Notes under the pieces: generated by a model | The model's database searches: none | The model's input: only the letters and a program-made list of their open reading frames with translations | Told to the model about the DNA's origin: nothing | Translations under genes and position numbers: made by a program | Shown here: one piece after another, positions 18,487 through 27,422 of the stretch | Numbering within the stretch: position 1 is the stretch's first letter | How the letters are laid out: every line of letters begins with the position of its first letter | From: Bin5 sp965261695 | GTDB taxonomy: Bacteria > Chloroflexota > Anaerolineae > Caldilineales > Caldilineaceae | NCBI GenBank assembly: GCA_965261695.1 | Contig: OZ253474.1 | Span: forward strand, 992,001 to 1,056,000 | Direction of reading: 5' to 3' | DNA length: 64,000 bases

Positions 18487-19091
18487 ATGATCGTGTCACT
18501 GGTCGTGACGGGCTGCGTCGTGCTGACTTCGGCGGCGGCGGCCTACGTCTTCGCCAAGTATCGCTTCTGGGGTAAAGAACAGCTTTTCATCGTGATCCTC
18601 TCGACGATGATGGTCCCGTTTGCGGTGGTCCTGGCGCCCCTCTACGTGACGATCGCCGACATCGGGCTGTCCAACAAGGTGGGCGGCGTGATCGTGCCAG
18701 TGCTGTTTTCCACGTTTGGCATCTTTTTGATGCCCCAGTTCCTGGAGGGGATCCCCTCCGATTTGATCGATGCCGGCCGCATTGACGGCGCGTCGGAATG
18801 GTGGATCTTCAGCCGCATCATCATCCCGCTCTCCACCGCGGCGATGGCGGCATTGGCCGTCTTCACATTTCTTTTCAACTGGGACAATTTTCTGTGGCCG
18901 CTGGTGGTCCTGACAAGTCCGAAGTCGCAGACGTTGCCCCTTGTCCTGGCTGGGCTGCGCAGCCTCTACTGGGAACGCTATGATATGTGGGCGGCCGGCT
19001 CGATGCTGACCGTGGCGCCGGTCATGCTGCTCTACGCCGTGGCCCAAAACAGTTCATTCGCGGCATTACCATGACCGGCCTGAAGGCTTAG
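18487..19091 (+). pseudogene. Truncated and frameshifted MalG-type ABC permease
   Basis: Reads as the last two thirds of a MalG-type permease: LTSAAAAYVFAKYRFWGKEQ, then an EAA loop DLIDAGRIDGASEWWIFSRI, then FLFNWDNFLWPLVVLTSP. The first 75 or so residues, with the first membrane segment, are missing and unrelated sequence precedes. Near the end the open frame reads AQNSSFAALP and stops, but a one-base shift at about 19047 restores QFIRGITMTGLKA, the conserved family tail, ending in TAG at 19091. Two independent lesions make this a decayed gene. The intact enolase-superfamily gene starts 9 bases later, so this is the relic of a transporter that once preceded it. Confidence 0.85.
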
Positions 19092-19100
19092 GAGGAAGAG

Positions 19101-20315
19101 TTGAAGATCGAGAAACTCGAGACCGTCTGGTTTGAGGAACAGTTCAATACGCTCTGGCTGCGCATTCACACCGACGAGGGCCTGATCGGGCTGGGCGAAA
19201 CCTATTACGTGCCGCGCGCCGTGGCCGCGGTGATCCATGATGTCTTCGCCAACCTGCTGCTGGGCCGCTCCGTGTTCGACATCGAGAGCCACTGGAACAA
19301 CATGTTCGCCACGGTGAACTTTTTCGGCTTTGCCGGCGCGGAGACGCGCGCCATCTCTACAGTGGACGTGGCCCTGTGGGACCTGCTGGGGCAATACACA
19401 GGCCAGCCCATCTACAACCTGCTGGGGGGGCGCAGCCGCGACCGCATCCGCATCTACAACACCTGCGTGAGCCACGGCCCCCATATGGACTATCACGCCT
19501 GGATGGAAGGCCGGGCCGGCGAACTGGCGCAGGAGTTGCTGGCAGTGGGCGTCCGCGGGATGAAGATCTGGCCTTGGGATCAGTTCGGCGTCTCCTTGGG
19601 CGGGCCGGTAGGTCAACGCGCCGGCGTCGGCGCGGTAGGACCCGTCGGCCACTACCTGGATCCGGATGACCTCAAGCGGGGTCTCGAACCGATCCAGCAG
19701 ATCCGCGCCGCGGTGGGCGACAAAATGCAGATCGCGATTGAAGGGCACGCGCGCTGGAATCTGCCGATTGCAATCGACATCGGCCGCGCGTTGGAACCTT
19801 ACGACATCATGTGGCTGGAGGAGATCATCCCCCCAGACAACGTTGATTCGTATGCGCGCCTGGTTGCGGCCACAAAGGTGCCCATATGCGTGAGCGAACG
19901 CCTCTTCACGCGATTCGGCTTCCGGCAGGTCGTGGAGAAAAACGCGGCCCACATCGTGATGCCCGACATGGCCTGGACCGGCGGCCTGACCGAGACACGC
20001 AAAATCGTAGCCCTGGCCGACACCTACTATCTGCCTTTCACCACGCACGACACCATCGGCCCGGTGGCCCTGTGGTCAGCCGCGCATCTCGCTGCCCACG
20101 CGCCCAATGCCATGCTCATGGAGACGGTGCGCGCGTACACGGAGGGCTGGTACAACGACGTGATGACCGAACAACTGGTGATCCGAGACGGTCATATTGA
20201 GTTCCCCGACCGGCCTGGCCTGGGCACGGCGCTGCGGCCGGAAGTGCTGGAGCGCAGCGATGTCCACGTTGAGGTGAGCGACGCTTCGAGCCGCAAGGAT
20301 GTTTCAACGGGATAG
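19101..20315 (+). CDS. Mandelate racemase/muconate-lactonizing enzyme family protein, probable sugar-acid dehydratase
   Basis: Enolase-superfamily enzyme of 404 residues. The N-terminal capping domain has HTDEGLIGLGETYYVPRAV and ISTVDVALWDLLGQYTGQPIYNLLGG; the barrel has MKIWPWD (base position), then EGHARW, WLEE and CVSERLFTR as the likely metal ligands, MPDMAWTGGLTETRKI, and His in TTHDTIGPV. These enzymes abstract the alpha proton of an acid sugar and usually lose water to give a 2-keto-3-deoxy acid. Start is TTG at 19101 with GGAGGAAGAG just upstream. Transcribed toward a hydroxyacid dehydrogenase, SDR and 2-oxoacid dehydrogenase genes. Exact substrate unknown. Confidence 0.88.
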   Translation: MKIEKLETVWFEEQFNTLWLRIHTDEGLIGLGETYYVPRAVAAVIHDVFANLLLGRSVFDIESHWNNMFATVNFFGFAGAETRAISTVDVALWDLLGQYTGQPIYNLLGGRSRDRIRIYNTCVSHGPHMDYHAWMEGRAGELAQELLAVGVRGMKIWPWDQFGVSLGGPVGQRAGVGAVGPVGHYLDPDDLKRGLEPIQQIRAAVGDKMQIAIEGHARWNLPIAIDIGRALEPYDIMWLEEIIPPDNVDSYARLVAATKVPICVSERLFTRFGFRQVVEKNAAHIVMPDMAWTGGLTETRKIVALADTYYLPFTTHDTIGPVALWSAAHLAAHAPNAMLMETVRAYTEGWYNDVMTEQLVIRDGHIEFPDRPGLGTALRPEVLERSDVHVEVSDASSRKDVSTG

Positions 20316-20441
20316 GTTACGATTGGTCTGGTGAACGGCGCCTTGCTCGATTGCGTGTTTCGTATTGCGTAGATTGAGCGAAGGGCTTTGCGTGGGATAT
20401 AAAGTCATTTTCGTACATAGATTAAGAAGAAAGACGAGTTT

Positions 20442-21416
20442 ATGAATCCGACCGTCGTGATTGCATACCCCGGCTTTGGGGACATCGAGATTGAGAAGAA
20501 GATTCTCAGCACGATCGACGTACAGGTCGAGCATGTGGGCAACCTGGATACGGAGGAGGCCAGAGAGGCGGCGCGGCGGGCTGATGTCCTGATGGTGACT
20601 ATCCAGCCGGTCCCGGCCGGGCTGATCCAGAGTATGGAACGCTGCCGCCTGATCTGCCGCGTTGGCACGGGATTGGACGCGATCGACATTCCCGCGGCCA
20701 CGGCGCGCGGCATCTGGGTGACATACGCGCCCGACTATTCGATCGATGAGGTCTCTACGCACGCAATTGCGTTGGTGCTGGTGCAGGCGCGCGGGCTGCC
20801 CGGCCTCCTCGGCGCAACGCGTCAGGGCACTTGGGACGCAGCAGCCGGCGGCGTCCTATACCGGCTCAGCGAACAGACGCTGGGCGTGATCGGTTGCGGT
20901 CGCATCGGTCAGGCCACGGCGGTTAAGGGGCGCGGACTGGGTCTGGATGTAATCGTCTACGATCCGTATGTGGACGCGGCGGCCATGGCGGAACTGGGTG
21001 TGCGGGTGGTGGACCTGGAGACTCTGCTGCGCACTGCCGACTATATTTCGCTGCATTCGCCGTTGACGGAAGAGACCCGCCACCTGATGAACGCCGAGAC
21101 GCTGGCGATGATGAAGCCGACCGCCTACCTGGTGAACGCGGCACGCGGCGGGCTGGTTGACGAGGACGCGCTGTTGGCAGCCGTGCAGAACGGCCAGATC
21201 GCGGGCGCGGCCTTGGACGTGCTGGCGGTCGAGCCCGTGGCGGCGGATCATCCTTTTCTGCAGGAAGAACGTATCTTGCTCACGCCCCATGCGGGGTGGT
21301 ATTCTGAGGAATCGAAAGTTGACGTGCGCGTGCAGGGGGCGGAGGAGGTAGTGCGCGTCCTGCGCGGCGAGCGGCCGCGTGCGCCGGCCAATCAGCCTGC
21401 AACGACCAAGTCGTAG
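20442..21416 (+). CDS. D-isomer-specific 2-hydroxyacid dehydrogenase
   Basis: 324 residues with the full family layout: RVGTGLDAIDIPAATARGI, Rossmann motif GVIGCGRIGQATA, catalytic Arg in VNAARGGLVDEDAL, Glu in LDVLAVEPVAADHP and His in LTPHAGW. No ACT domain. It lies between the enolase-superfamily gene and an SDR gene on the same strand (16 bases to the SDR start), which suggests one catabolic unit in which a hydroxyacid is oxidised or a 2-oxoacid reduced. The 126 bases upstream contain the ATTGCGT repeat, so it may have its own promoter. Confidence 0.9.
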   Translation: MNPTVVIAYPGFGDIEIEKKILSTIDVQVEHVGNLDTEEAREAARRADVLMVTIQPVPAGLIQSMERCRLICRVGTGLDAIDIPAATARGIWVTYAPDYSIDEVSTHAIALVLVQARGLPGLLGATRQGTWDAAAGGVLYRLSEQTLGVIGCGRIGQATAVKGRGLGLDVIVYDPYVDAAAMAELGVRVVDLETLLRTADYISLHSPLTEETRHLMNAETLAMMKPTAYLVNAARGGLVDEDALLAAVQNGQIAGAALDVLAVEPVAADHPFLQEERILLTPHAGWYSEESKVDVRVQGAEEVVRVLRGERPRAPANQPATTKS

Positions 21417-21432
21417 AATAGGAGATAGCGTT

Positions 21433-22248
21433 ATGACGCATCCACTCTTTGACCTGACAGGCCGCGTGGCCATTGTATCGGGCGCGGCCAGCGGTATGGG
21501 GCGCGTCGCGTCGCTGGGCCTGGCCGAAGTCGGGGCGGACATTGTGTTGCTCGACATCAACGAGTCCGGCGCACAGGAGACCGCGCACGAGATTGAGCAG
21601 ATGGGCCGCCGGGCCATGCCCGTCAACTGCGACATCTCAAATCCTGATCAGATCCGCGCCATGTTCGAGTTGGTCGATAGAGAAATGGGACGCGTTGACG
21701 TACTCGCCAACATCGCAGGCGAGGGCATTATGACCGATCCGTTGGGCCTGACCGAGGACCAGATCCAGCAGGTGATGCAAAACCTGGTCGTTGGACGCTA
21801 CATCTGCACGCAGGAAGCGGCCAAACGCATGATGACGCAGGGGCGCGGCAGCATTTTCAGCATCGTCTCCATCGCCGGGATCACCGCGCTGGGGCGCGGC
21901 CATGTCGCCTACAGCATGGCGATGGGCGCAGTGGCCGCGATGACGCGTGAACTCAGCACCGAATGGAGCAGCCTGGGCGTGCGCGTCAACGCCATCGTCT
22001 GCGCCCAGATCATAAACCAGGGCTTGGAAGTACGCATCGCGGCGGACCCTCATCTCGGCGCTTCCTATCTGCGCGGTCTGCCCATCGGCCGCATGGGTCA
22101 TCCCGACGACATCAAGGGGCCGGCTATCTTCCTCGCCTCTGATGCCTCCGGCTGGATGACAGGCGCGCTGATTCCTCTGGATGGCGGCAATCTGGCCAAG
22201 AATGTCAGCGGCTCCCATCCCGGAATGCCGCTCGCCATGCCGGCCTGA
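21433..22248 (+). CDS. SDR-family protein lacking the catalytic lysine
   Basis: 271 residues with a normal Rossmann start (SGAASGMGR, residues 16-24), NIAG near 93 and SIVSIAG near 143. At the active site it reads Y160-S-M-A-M164: the Tyr is kept but the Lys of YxxxK is Met (codon ATG at 21922). The C-terminal PLDGGN is typical. AGGAG lies upstream of the ATG at 21433. Without Lys164 the usual proton relay should fail, so the protein may be inactive, use another residue, or bind ligand only. Otherwise it resembles the 3-ketoacyl-reductase/gluconate 5-dehydrogenase group. It sits directly before the E1/E2 genes. Confidence 0.85.
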   Translation: MTHPLFDLTGRVAIVSGAASGMGRVASLGLAEVGADIVLLDINESGAQETAHEIEQMGRRAMPVNCDISNPDQIRAMFELVDREMGRVDVLANIAGEGIMTDPLGLTEDQIQQVMQNLVVGRYICTQEAAKRMMTQGRGSIFSIVSIAGITALGRGHVAYSMAMGAVAAMTRELSTEWSSLGVRVNAIVCAQIINQGLEVRIAADPHLGASYLRGLPIGRMGHPDDIKGPAIFLASDASGWMTGALIPLDGGNLAKNVSGSHPGMPLAMPA

Positions 22249-22294
22249 AATCTGTCTGAGCGGATGTGCGCCGCGCAAAAGGAGCCAGCTACAG

Positions 22295-23296
22295 ATGACC
22301 GCCCAACCCACCACACAGGAGATCGATAGCATGCCCCAGTCGGAGCAACTCCAGGCTCTCTACCGGCAGATGCTAATCATCCGCTACACTGAGGAACAGT
22401 TGGCCCGTTCGCATCAGATGGGGCTGATCCACGGCGCCTGCCATACCTACGTGGGCGAAGAGGCGATCGCCACCGGCGTGTGCGCGCACCTGCGCGACGA
22501 CGATGCCGTCTTCAGCACGCACCGCGGACACGGGCACGCCCTGGCCAAAGGTGTAAGTCCGCGCGAGGTGGTCGCCGAACTCTTCGGTCGCGCCACCGGC
22601 TGCTCGCAGGGGCGCGGGGGGAGCATGCACCTCTTCAAGCCGGAGGTCGGGATGATGGGAACGAGCGGCATCGTCGGGCCTTGCATCCTGCAAGCGGCCG
22701 GCGCCGGATACTCCTTCAAGCTGCTCAAGAGCGATCAGGTCGGCGTCGCCTTTTTCGGTGACGGCGCGGTCAACAACGGCGCCTTCCACGAGGGGCTGAA
22801 CCTGGCCAGCATCTGGAAACTGCCGACACTGTTTGTGTGCGAGAACAACCTGTATGCCACCGAGGTGCCTTTCGCTTACTCCGCGGGGAATCCTCACGTG
22901 GGAAACCGGGGGCCGGCCTATGGCATGGAGAGCGCCACGGTGGACGGCAACGACGTGCTGGCCGTCTACGAGGCGGCGCAGGAGGCGGTGCAGCGGGCGC
23001 GGGCGGGAGAGGGCCCCACCCTGATCGAGTGCCGCACCTATCGCACACGCGCCCACTCTGAAGGGATGCGCGACGCCGGCTACCGCACGCAAGAAGAGGT
23101 GGATGAGTGGAAGGCGCGCGATCCGATTGAGCGTCTACACCAGTGGTTGCTGGACAATGAGGAGGCTGGCGCCGAGACGCTCGCCGCCATAGTCGCCGAG
23201 GTCAAAGAGACGGTGGCGGAGGCCGCGGAGTTTGCCCGCAACAGCCCGTGGCCGGAGCCGGATACGGTCATTGATCACATTTACAGTCAAGGGTGA
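22295..23296 (+). CDS. 2-oxoacid (acetoin/pyruvate-type) dehydrogenase E1 alpha subunit
   Basis: Thiamine-diphosphate subunit of a 2-oxoacid dehydrogenase complex, about 333 residues. The ThDP motif runs from GDGAVNNGAFHEGLN to ENN in the usual spacing; GEEAIATGVCAHLRDDD and THRGHGHALAKG are conserved substrate-channel elements. Two starts have a ribosome site at similar distance: ATG 22295 and ATG 22331. The second gives MPQSEQLQALYRQM, closer to the family start; I list the longer. It lies 46 bases after the SDR gene and precedes E1 beta, so it is part of the catabolic operon. It belongs to the acetoin/branched heterotetrameric group, not the AceE homodimer. Confidence 0.9.
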   Translation: MTAQPTTQEIDSMPQSEQLQALYRQMLIIRYTEEQLARSHQMGLIHGACHTYVGEEAIATGVCAHLRDDDAVFSTHRGHGHALAKGVSPREVVAELFGRATGCSQGRGGSMHLFKPEVGMMGTSGIVGPCILQAAGAGYSFKLLKSDQVGVAFFGDGAVNNGAFHEGLNLASIWKLPTLFVCENNLYATEVPFAYSAGNPHVGNRGPAYGMESATVDGNDVLAVYEAAQEAVQRARAGEGPTLIECRTYRTRAHSEGMRDAGYRTQEEVDEWKARDPIERLHQWLLDNEEAGAETLAAIVAEVKETVAEAAEFARNSPWPEPDTVIDHIYSQG

Positions 23297-23301
23297 AGAC
23301 C

Positions 23302-24279
23302 ATGCGAGAGTTGACCTTTGTCGATGCTACACTGGAGGCCTTGGACAGCGCCATGGCCCGCGATCCGTCGATCTTCGTCGTCGGTGAAGGGATCGGCGAA
23401 CGGGGCGGCAACTTTAACACCACCGCCGGTCTCTTTGCCAAGTACGGCCCCGAGCGCCTGCGCGATACGCCCATCAGCGAGCGCGGCTTTGTCGGCATGT
23501 GCGCCGGCGCGGCCTTGACCGGCACGCGCCCCGTCGTCGACTTCATGTTCATCGACTTCATCCTCGACGCCTTCGGTGAACTGGTCAATCAGATCGCCAA
23601 GATGCAGTATATGAGCAGCGGCCGCCTCAAGATGCCGATCATACTGCGCGGCGCGATCGGGATCGGCCATTCGGCCGCGACCCACCATTCAGGCAGCTAC
23701 TATCCCGTCTTTGCCCATATTCCCGGCTTTCGCGTGGTGGTCCCAGCCATTCCGAGCGACGCCAAGGGCCTATTTGCCACCGCGCTGCAAAGCGACGACC
23801 CTGTTCTCTTCCTAGAACACAAGTCGCTGCTCTTCAACCGCGGCGATGTGCCCGAGAATGACTACGCCATCCCCTTCGGGCAGGCGCGCATCGCCCGTCA
23901 GGGGGCGGACTGCACTGTGGTTGCCATCGGTTCGATGGTGGCGAAGACGCTCGCCGAGTGCGAAAAGCTGGCGGAGGAGGGCATTTCCGCCGAGGTGATC
24001 GATCCACGCACGATTGCGCCGCTGGACATGGCGACGATCATGGAGTCGGTTCACAAAACCGGTCGTCTGTTGATCGTGGACGAGACCTTCCAGCCCTGCG
24101 GCGTCGGCGCCGAAATCGCGGCGCAGGTGATCGACCAGGGATTCGACGACTTGGACGCGCCGGTCCGCCGCCTCAACGGCGCGCATGTGCCCACGCCCTA
24201 CAGCCCGCCGCTGGAGCACGCCATCACCCCACAGCCCGCTGAGATCGAACAGAGCATACGCGATCTGCTTGCAGAGTAA
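23302..24279 (+). CDS. 2-oxoacid dehydrogenase E1 beta subunit
   Basis: Partner of E1 alpha; about 325 residues. The start MRELTFVDATLEALDSAM, then VGEGIGERGG, DTPISERGFVGMCAGAALTG and the C-terminal VIDPRTIAPLD and VDETFQPCGVGAE are standard for the family. The ATG at 23302 lies 5 bases after the E1 alpha stop; AAGGGTGA overlaps the previous gene and serves as ribosome site. A paralogue is at 39107-40135. The two are clearly diverged (HHSGSYYPVF here against QHSQSLHALF there), so this is not a recent duplication. Confidence 0.92.
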   Translation: MRELTFVDATLEALDSAMARDPSIFVVGEGIGERGGNFNTTAGLFAKYGPERLRDTPISERGFVGMCAGAALTGTRPVVDFMFIDFILDAFGELVNQIAKMQYMSSGRLKMPIILRGAIGIGHSAATHHSGSYYPVFAHIPGFRVVVPAIPSDAKGLFATALQSDDPVLFLEHKSLLFNRGDVPENDYAIPFGQARIARQGADCTVVAIGSMVAKTLAECEKLAEEGISAEVIDPRTIAPLDMATIMESVHKTGRLLIVDETFQPCGVGAEIAAQVIDQGFDDLDAPVRRLNGAHVPTPYSPPLEHAITPQPAEIEQSIRDLLAE

Positions 24280-24294
24280 CCGAGAGGAATTTCG

Positions 24295-25665
24295 ATGGCC
24301 TACGAAGTAACGATGCCGCGCCTGGGTTGGACCATGGAAGAGGGTATCTTCGGCGAATGGCTGAAGCAGGACGGGGACGAAGTGCAGGCCGGCGACTTGC
24401 TCTTCACTGTGGAAGGGGACAAGGCGACGCAGGAGGTGGAGGTCTTTGAGGGCGGCATCCTGCGGCTCCCCCCTAACGCGCCCGTTTCCGGCGATGTCAT
24501 TCCCGTCGGCGCTCTGCTCGCCTACATCGTCCAGGCAGGGGAATCGCTGCCGCAGCAGAGCGTTCAGGCGGCAGTGCCGGCCCCTCAGGTTGAAACGCAG
24601 CAGACTTCGGCGGGGCAGCCCTCGGTGCCGCAGGTTACGACGGCGCGGTCAATTGCCGCGGACGGGCGCGCTGCGCCGCCGATCAGCCCGCGCGCGCGGC
24701 GAGTGGCGGGCGAGTTGGGCGTGGACTGGACCCGGTTGGCAGGCAGTGGCCGCACCGGACGAATCGTCGAGCGGGATGTGCGCGCCGCCGCGGAGATGAG
24801 CGAGAAGGAGACGGTTGTGGACGCCACGCCGGTGGCGCGTCGCATGGCCGCGCAGGCCGGCATCGATCTTGCGACTCTGACAGCGAGCAGTCCGGGCAGC
24901 CGCATCCAACGCGAGGACGTGGAGGCAGCCATCGCGGCCCGCGATCTGGCGGCGGTGGGGGCTGATGAAGCTGCGACTTCGCTTGTGCCCCATACGCGCA
25001 TTCGCCAGATCACCGCCCAGCGCATGGTCGAGAGCGCCCGCACAACCGCCCCTGTTACACTGACGACCGAAGCCGACGCCACCGAGTTGGTGGCGCTGCG
25101 CCGGCAGCTGAAGGCGAGCTACGCGCGCCGCGGGCTGGCTGTTCCGAGCTACAACGACATCTATCTGAAGCTGACAGCCGTGGCCCTGCAGGAACATCCC
25201 ACGCTCAACGCCAGTTGGCGCGACGACGGGCTTCTACTGCACGGCGATATCCACATCGGCTTCGCGGTTGACACTGAGGAAGGGCTTCTGGCGCCGGTGC
25301 TGCGCGACGTGGCCGCCAAGTCCCTGCGCCAGGTTGCGGCGGAATCGAATCGCCTGATCGAAGGCGCGCGTCAACGGCGCCTGGGCCATGAAGCGATGCA
25401 GGGCGGCACATTTACCATCACCAATCTGGGCATGTACGGCATCGATGCCTTCACGCCGATCATCAATCTGCCGCAGGCCGCCATCCTGGGCATCGGACGC
25501 ATCGTCTGCAAACCGGCCGTCCACAACGGCGAAGTCGTCCCCCGCCAGATGGTTGCGCTCAGCCTGACTTTTGATCATCGCGTGGTGGACGGCGGCCCCG
25601 CCGCGCGCTTCCTCAACACCGTGCGCGAGTATGTCTCCGAGCCGATCCTGTGGCTCACTGCCTGA
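24295..25665 (+). CDS. 2-oxoacid dehydrogenase E2 (dihydrolipoamide acyltransferase) with two E3-binding domains
   Basis: Core acyltransferase, 456 residues. Domain order: lipoyl domain (residues 1-80, lipoyl Lys43 in EGDKATQEV); Pro/Ala/Gln linker; first peripheral-subunit-binding domain (130-163, ISPRARRVAGELG); second such domain (178-213, ATPVARRMAAQAG); catalytic domain ending with DHRVVDGG. Two binding domains in tandem are uncommon, since one is usual, and may change E1/E3 stoichiometry. No lipoamide dehydrogenase (E3) gene follows. The paralogue at 37779 has the same layout. AGAGG lies before the ATG. It is the last intact gene before a broken transporter set. Confidence 0.92.
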   Translation: MAYEVTMPRLGWTMEEGIFGEWLKQDGDEVQAGDLLFTVEGDKATQEVEVFEGGILRLPPNAPVSGDVIPVGALLAYIVQAGESLPQQSVQAAVPAPQVETQQTSAGQPSVPQVTTARSIAADGRAAPPISPRARRVAGELGVDWTRLAGSGRTGRIVERDVRAAAEMSEKETVVDATPVARRMAAQAGIDLATLTASSPGSRIQREDVEAAIAARDLAAVGADEAATSLVPHTRIRQITAQRMVESARTTAPVTLTTEADATELVALRRQLKASYARRGLAVPSYNDIYLKLTAVALQEHPTLNASWRDDGLLLHGDIHIGFAVDTEEGLLAPVLRDVAAKSLRQVAAESNRLIEGARQRRLGHEAMQGGTFTITNLGMYGIDAFTPIINLPQAAILGIGRIVCKPAVHNGEVVPRQMVALSLTFDHRVVDGGPAARFLNTVREYVSEPILWLTA

Positions 25666-25814
25666 CGGACCCTGGCCCGTTCACAGCTTAGCCGTCGCGC
25701 CCTCCCTTCCAGCGCAACTTAACCGCCATTCCTCTCAGCTTCCCGCACTCAGCGGTCGGCGTCCCCCCGCCCTACGCCCGAACCGGCTCAAACCAGACCG
25801 GCTGACCTACCGAA

Positions 25815-26327
25815 ATGCGGCCGGCCGCTGAACTGCTGGCTGCCGGCAAGATCGGCATGCAGCGCATGGGCTCATGGATAACGGGCAGCCTGGTCGAGGC
25901 CGGGTTCCGCTTCAACGTTGTCGCTGAGCCGAGCCAGGCCCGCCGCGACACGATCACGCACGGCGCGTTCAACAACATCGCTACCACGTCCGAACACAAG
26001 GACACGGCGTGGACGTGGCTGAACTACAACACCAGCACGCAGGGCATCTACAACTACGCCTCAGAGGCGAACTTCCCCGGCACGCGTCGCTCATCCAATG
26101 AGATCGAGCCGTTCCCCTGGGTCGCCGATGTCGACTTCGACGTGGATTGGGACGTGATTCCCGACGCGTTGATCTATGGTCACATCCTGCCCGGACCGGC
26201 CAACGAGAGCGAATCACTGAAGTTGATCGGCTACGCGCTGGAGAAGGTCTATGCCGGCGATGCTCAAGCCGCCGACATCTTCCCCGAGGTGGCGCCGAAA
26301 GTAACAGCCGTGATTGAGGACGTTTAG
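25815..26327 (+). pseudogene. C-terminal remnant of a sugar-binding ABC lipoprotein
   Basis: The frame reads ELLAAGKIGMQRMGSWITGS, then TTSEHKDTAWTWLNYNTSTQ and YALEKVYAGDAQAADIFPEV, the C-terminal third of a family 1 solute-binding protein, usually about 430 residues. The signal peptide, lipobox and first lobe are absent; the 150 bases before it show no coding similarity and the first ATG has no ribosome site. It is followed by two broken permeases in the normal order, so it is a relic of a transporter operon. No frameshift is seen inside the remnant. Confidence 0.8.
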
Positions 26328-26360
26328 TCCGACTTGCCGCATCTCCATACCTAACGAGGG

Positions 26361-26397
26361 GCACGAAGGCTTCGGATGTTCCGAATCACCTTCGTGC
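26361..26397 (+). repeat. CACGAAGG/CCTTCGTG intercistronic hairpin
   Basis: Outer stem GCACGAAGG (26361-26369) / CCTTCGTGC (26389-26397) encloses an inner stem TTCGGA (26371-26376) / TCCGAA (26380-26385). It is followed by another CTTCGTG copy. It lies between the binding-protein remnant and the permease relic, the same position as the hairpin at 13959 in the intact operon. Confidence 0.55.
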
Positions 26398-26474
26398 TCT
26401 TCGTGATAGGAACTGTTCGCCCCGGCGCAATCCGTGCCGAGCGGCGATCGAATTGAACATCGGAGCAGATTTCC

Positions 26475-27398
26475 GTGTCCACGACCGGGATGGCAGTCCG
26501 CAATAATTTTTGGCGCAGCAGGCGTTTCCGCGGCGCGCTGGTTGCCTATTTGTTCATTCTGCCTTGGGTGATCGGCTTCATCATCTTCACTGGCGGGCCC
26601 ATCGTGGCCTCATTCGTCCTCAGCTTCTTCCGCTGGAAGATGATCGCGCCCCCAAAGTTCTACGGACTGACGCACTATATCAAAATGCTCACCACGGACG
26701 AACTGTTCCGCACCTCGATCTGGGTGACATTCAAATTTGTGCTGATCTCCGTCCCGATTGGTCAGGTGCTGGCCCTGGGGATGGCGCTGCTTTTGAACCA
26801 GCGAATCCGGGGGCTGGGTTTCTGGCGCTCTGCCTTCCATCTGCCGGCGGTCGTCAGCGGCGTGGCCGGTTCCGTTATCTGAGTGTGGATGTATCACACC
26901 GAACTGAGAATCGTGAACAACGGTCTGCTGCTGCTGGGCATAGAAGGGCGCAACTGACTCTTCGACAAGGAGGTGGTGCTTGGCTCGCTGATCGTCAAGA
27001 GCCTCTGGAACATCGGCATCCCAATGGTCATCTATCTGGCTGCGTTGCAGGGCTTGCCGCAGCAGCTATTCGAGGCGGCAGACATCGACGGCGCGGGCGA
27101 GGTGTCGAAGTTTTTCTCCATCACCCTGCCCATGCTGTCTCCGGCCGTCTTTTTCAACGTTGTCATGGGCATCATCGCCTCTGTCCAGACTTTCGCCGAA
27201 CCCTATGTGATGACCGGCGGAGGCCCCGACAACGCAACGCTTTTCCTGGGTCTCCACCTCTACCAGAACGCGTTTCATTACCTGAAAATGGGATATGCCT
27301 CGGCCATGGCCTGGATCATGTTCCTGCTCATTTTCGGTCTGACGGTCATCCAGTTCCGGCTTGCCGGACGCTGGGTCTACTACAAAGGCGGAGCGTGA
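26475..27398 (+). pseudogene. MalF-type ABC permease interrupted by two in-frame TGA codons at Trp positions
   Basis: A single frame of 308 codons, the normal length, from GTG 26475 to the stop at 27398, broken by TGA at 26880-26882 and 26955-26957. Before the first stop: FLILPWVIGFIIF-type start (here LFILPWVIGFIIFTGGP) and HLPAVVSGVAGSVI. Between: VWMYHTELRIVNNGLLLLGIEGRN. After: LFDKEVVLGSLIVKSLWNIG, then the EAA loop LFEAADIDGAGEVSKFFSIT. In related permeases both interrupted sites are conserved Trp (SVI-W-VWMY and GPN-W-L), so each lesion is TGG to TGA. No frameshift is present. The neighbouring permease and binding-protein genes are also broken, so decay is the simplest reading, not recoding. 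Confidence 0.85.
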
Positions 27399-27422
27399 TA
27401 GCCCGCCGGGAGAGTTAGCGAA

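Noticed and set aside
26475..27398. UGA recoded as tryptophan or selenocysteine
   Set aside because: Many intact genes in the window end in TGA, neighbouring transporter genes are independently broken, and no selenocysteine-insertion-like hairpin was seen just after the TGA codons. I kept the pattern as a finding but not as a recoding claim.
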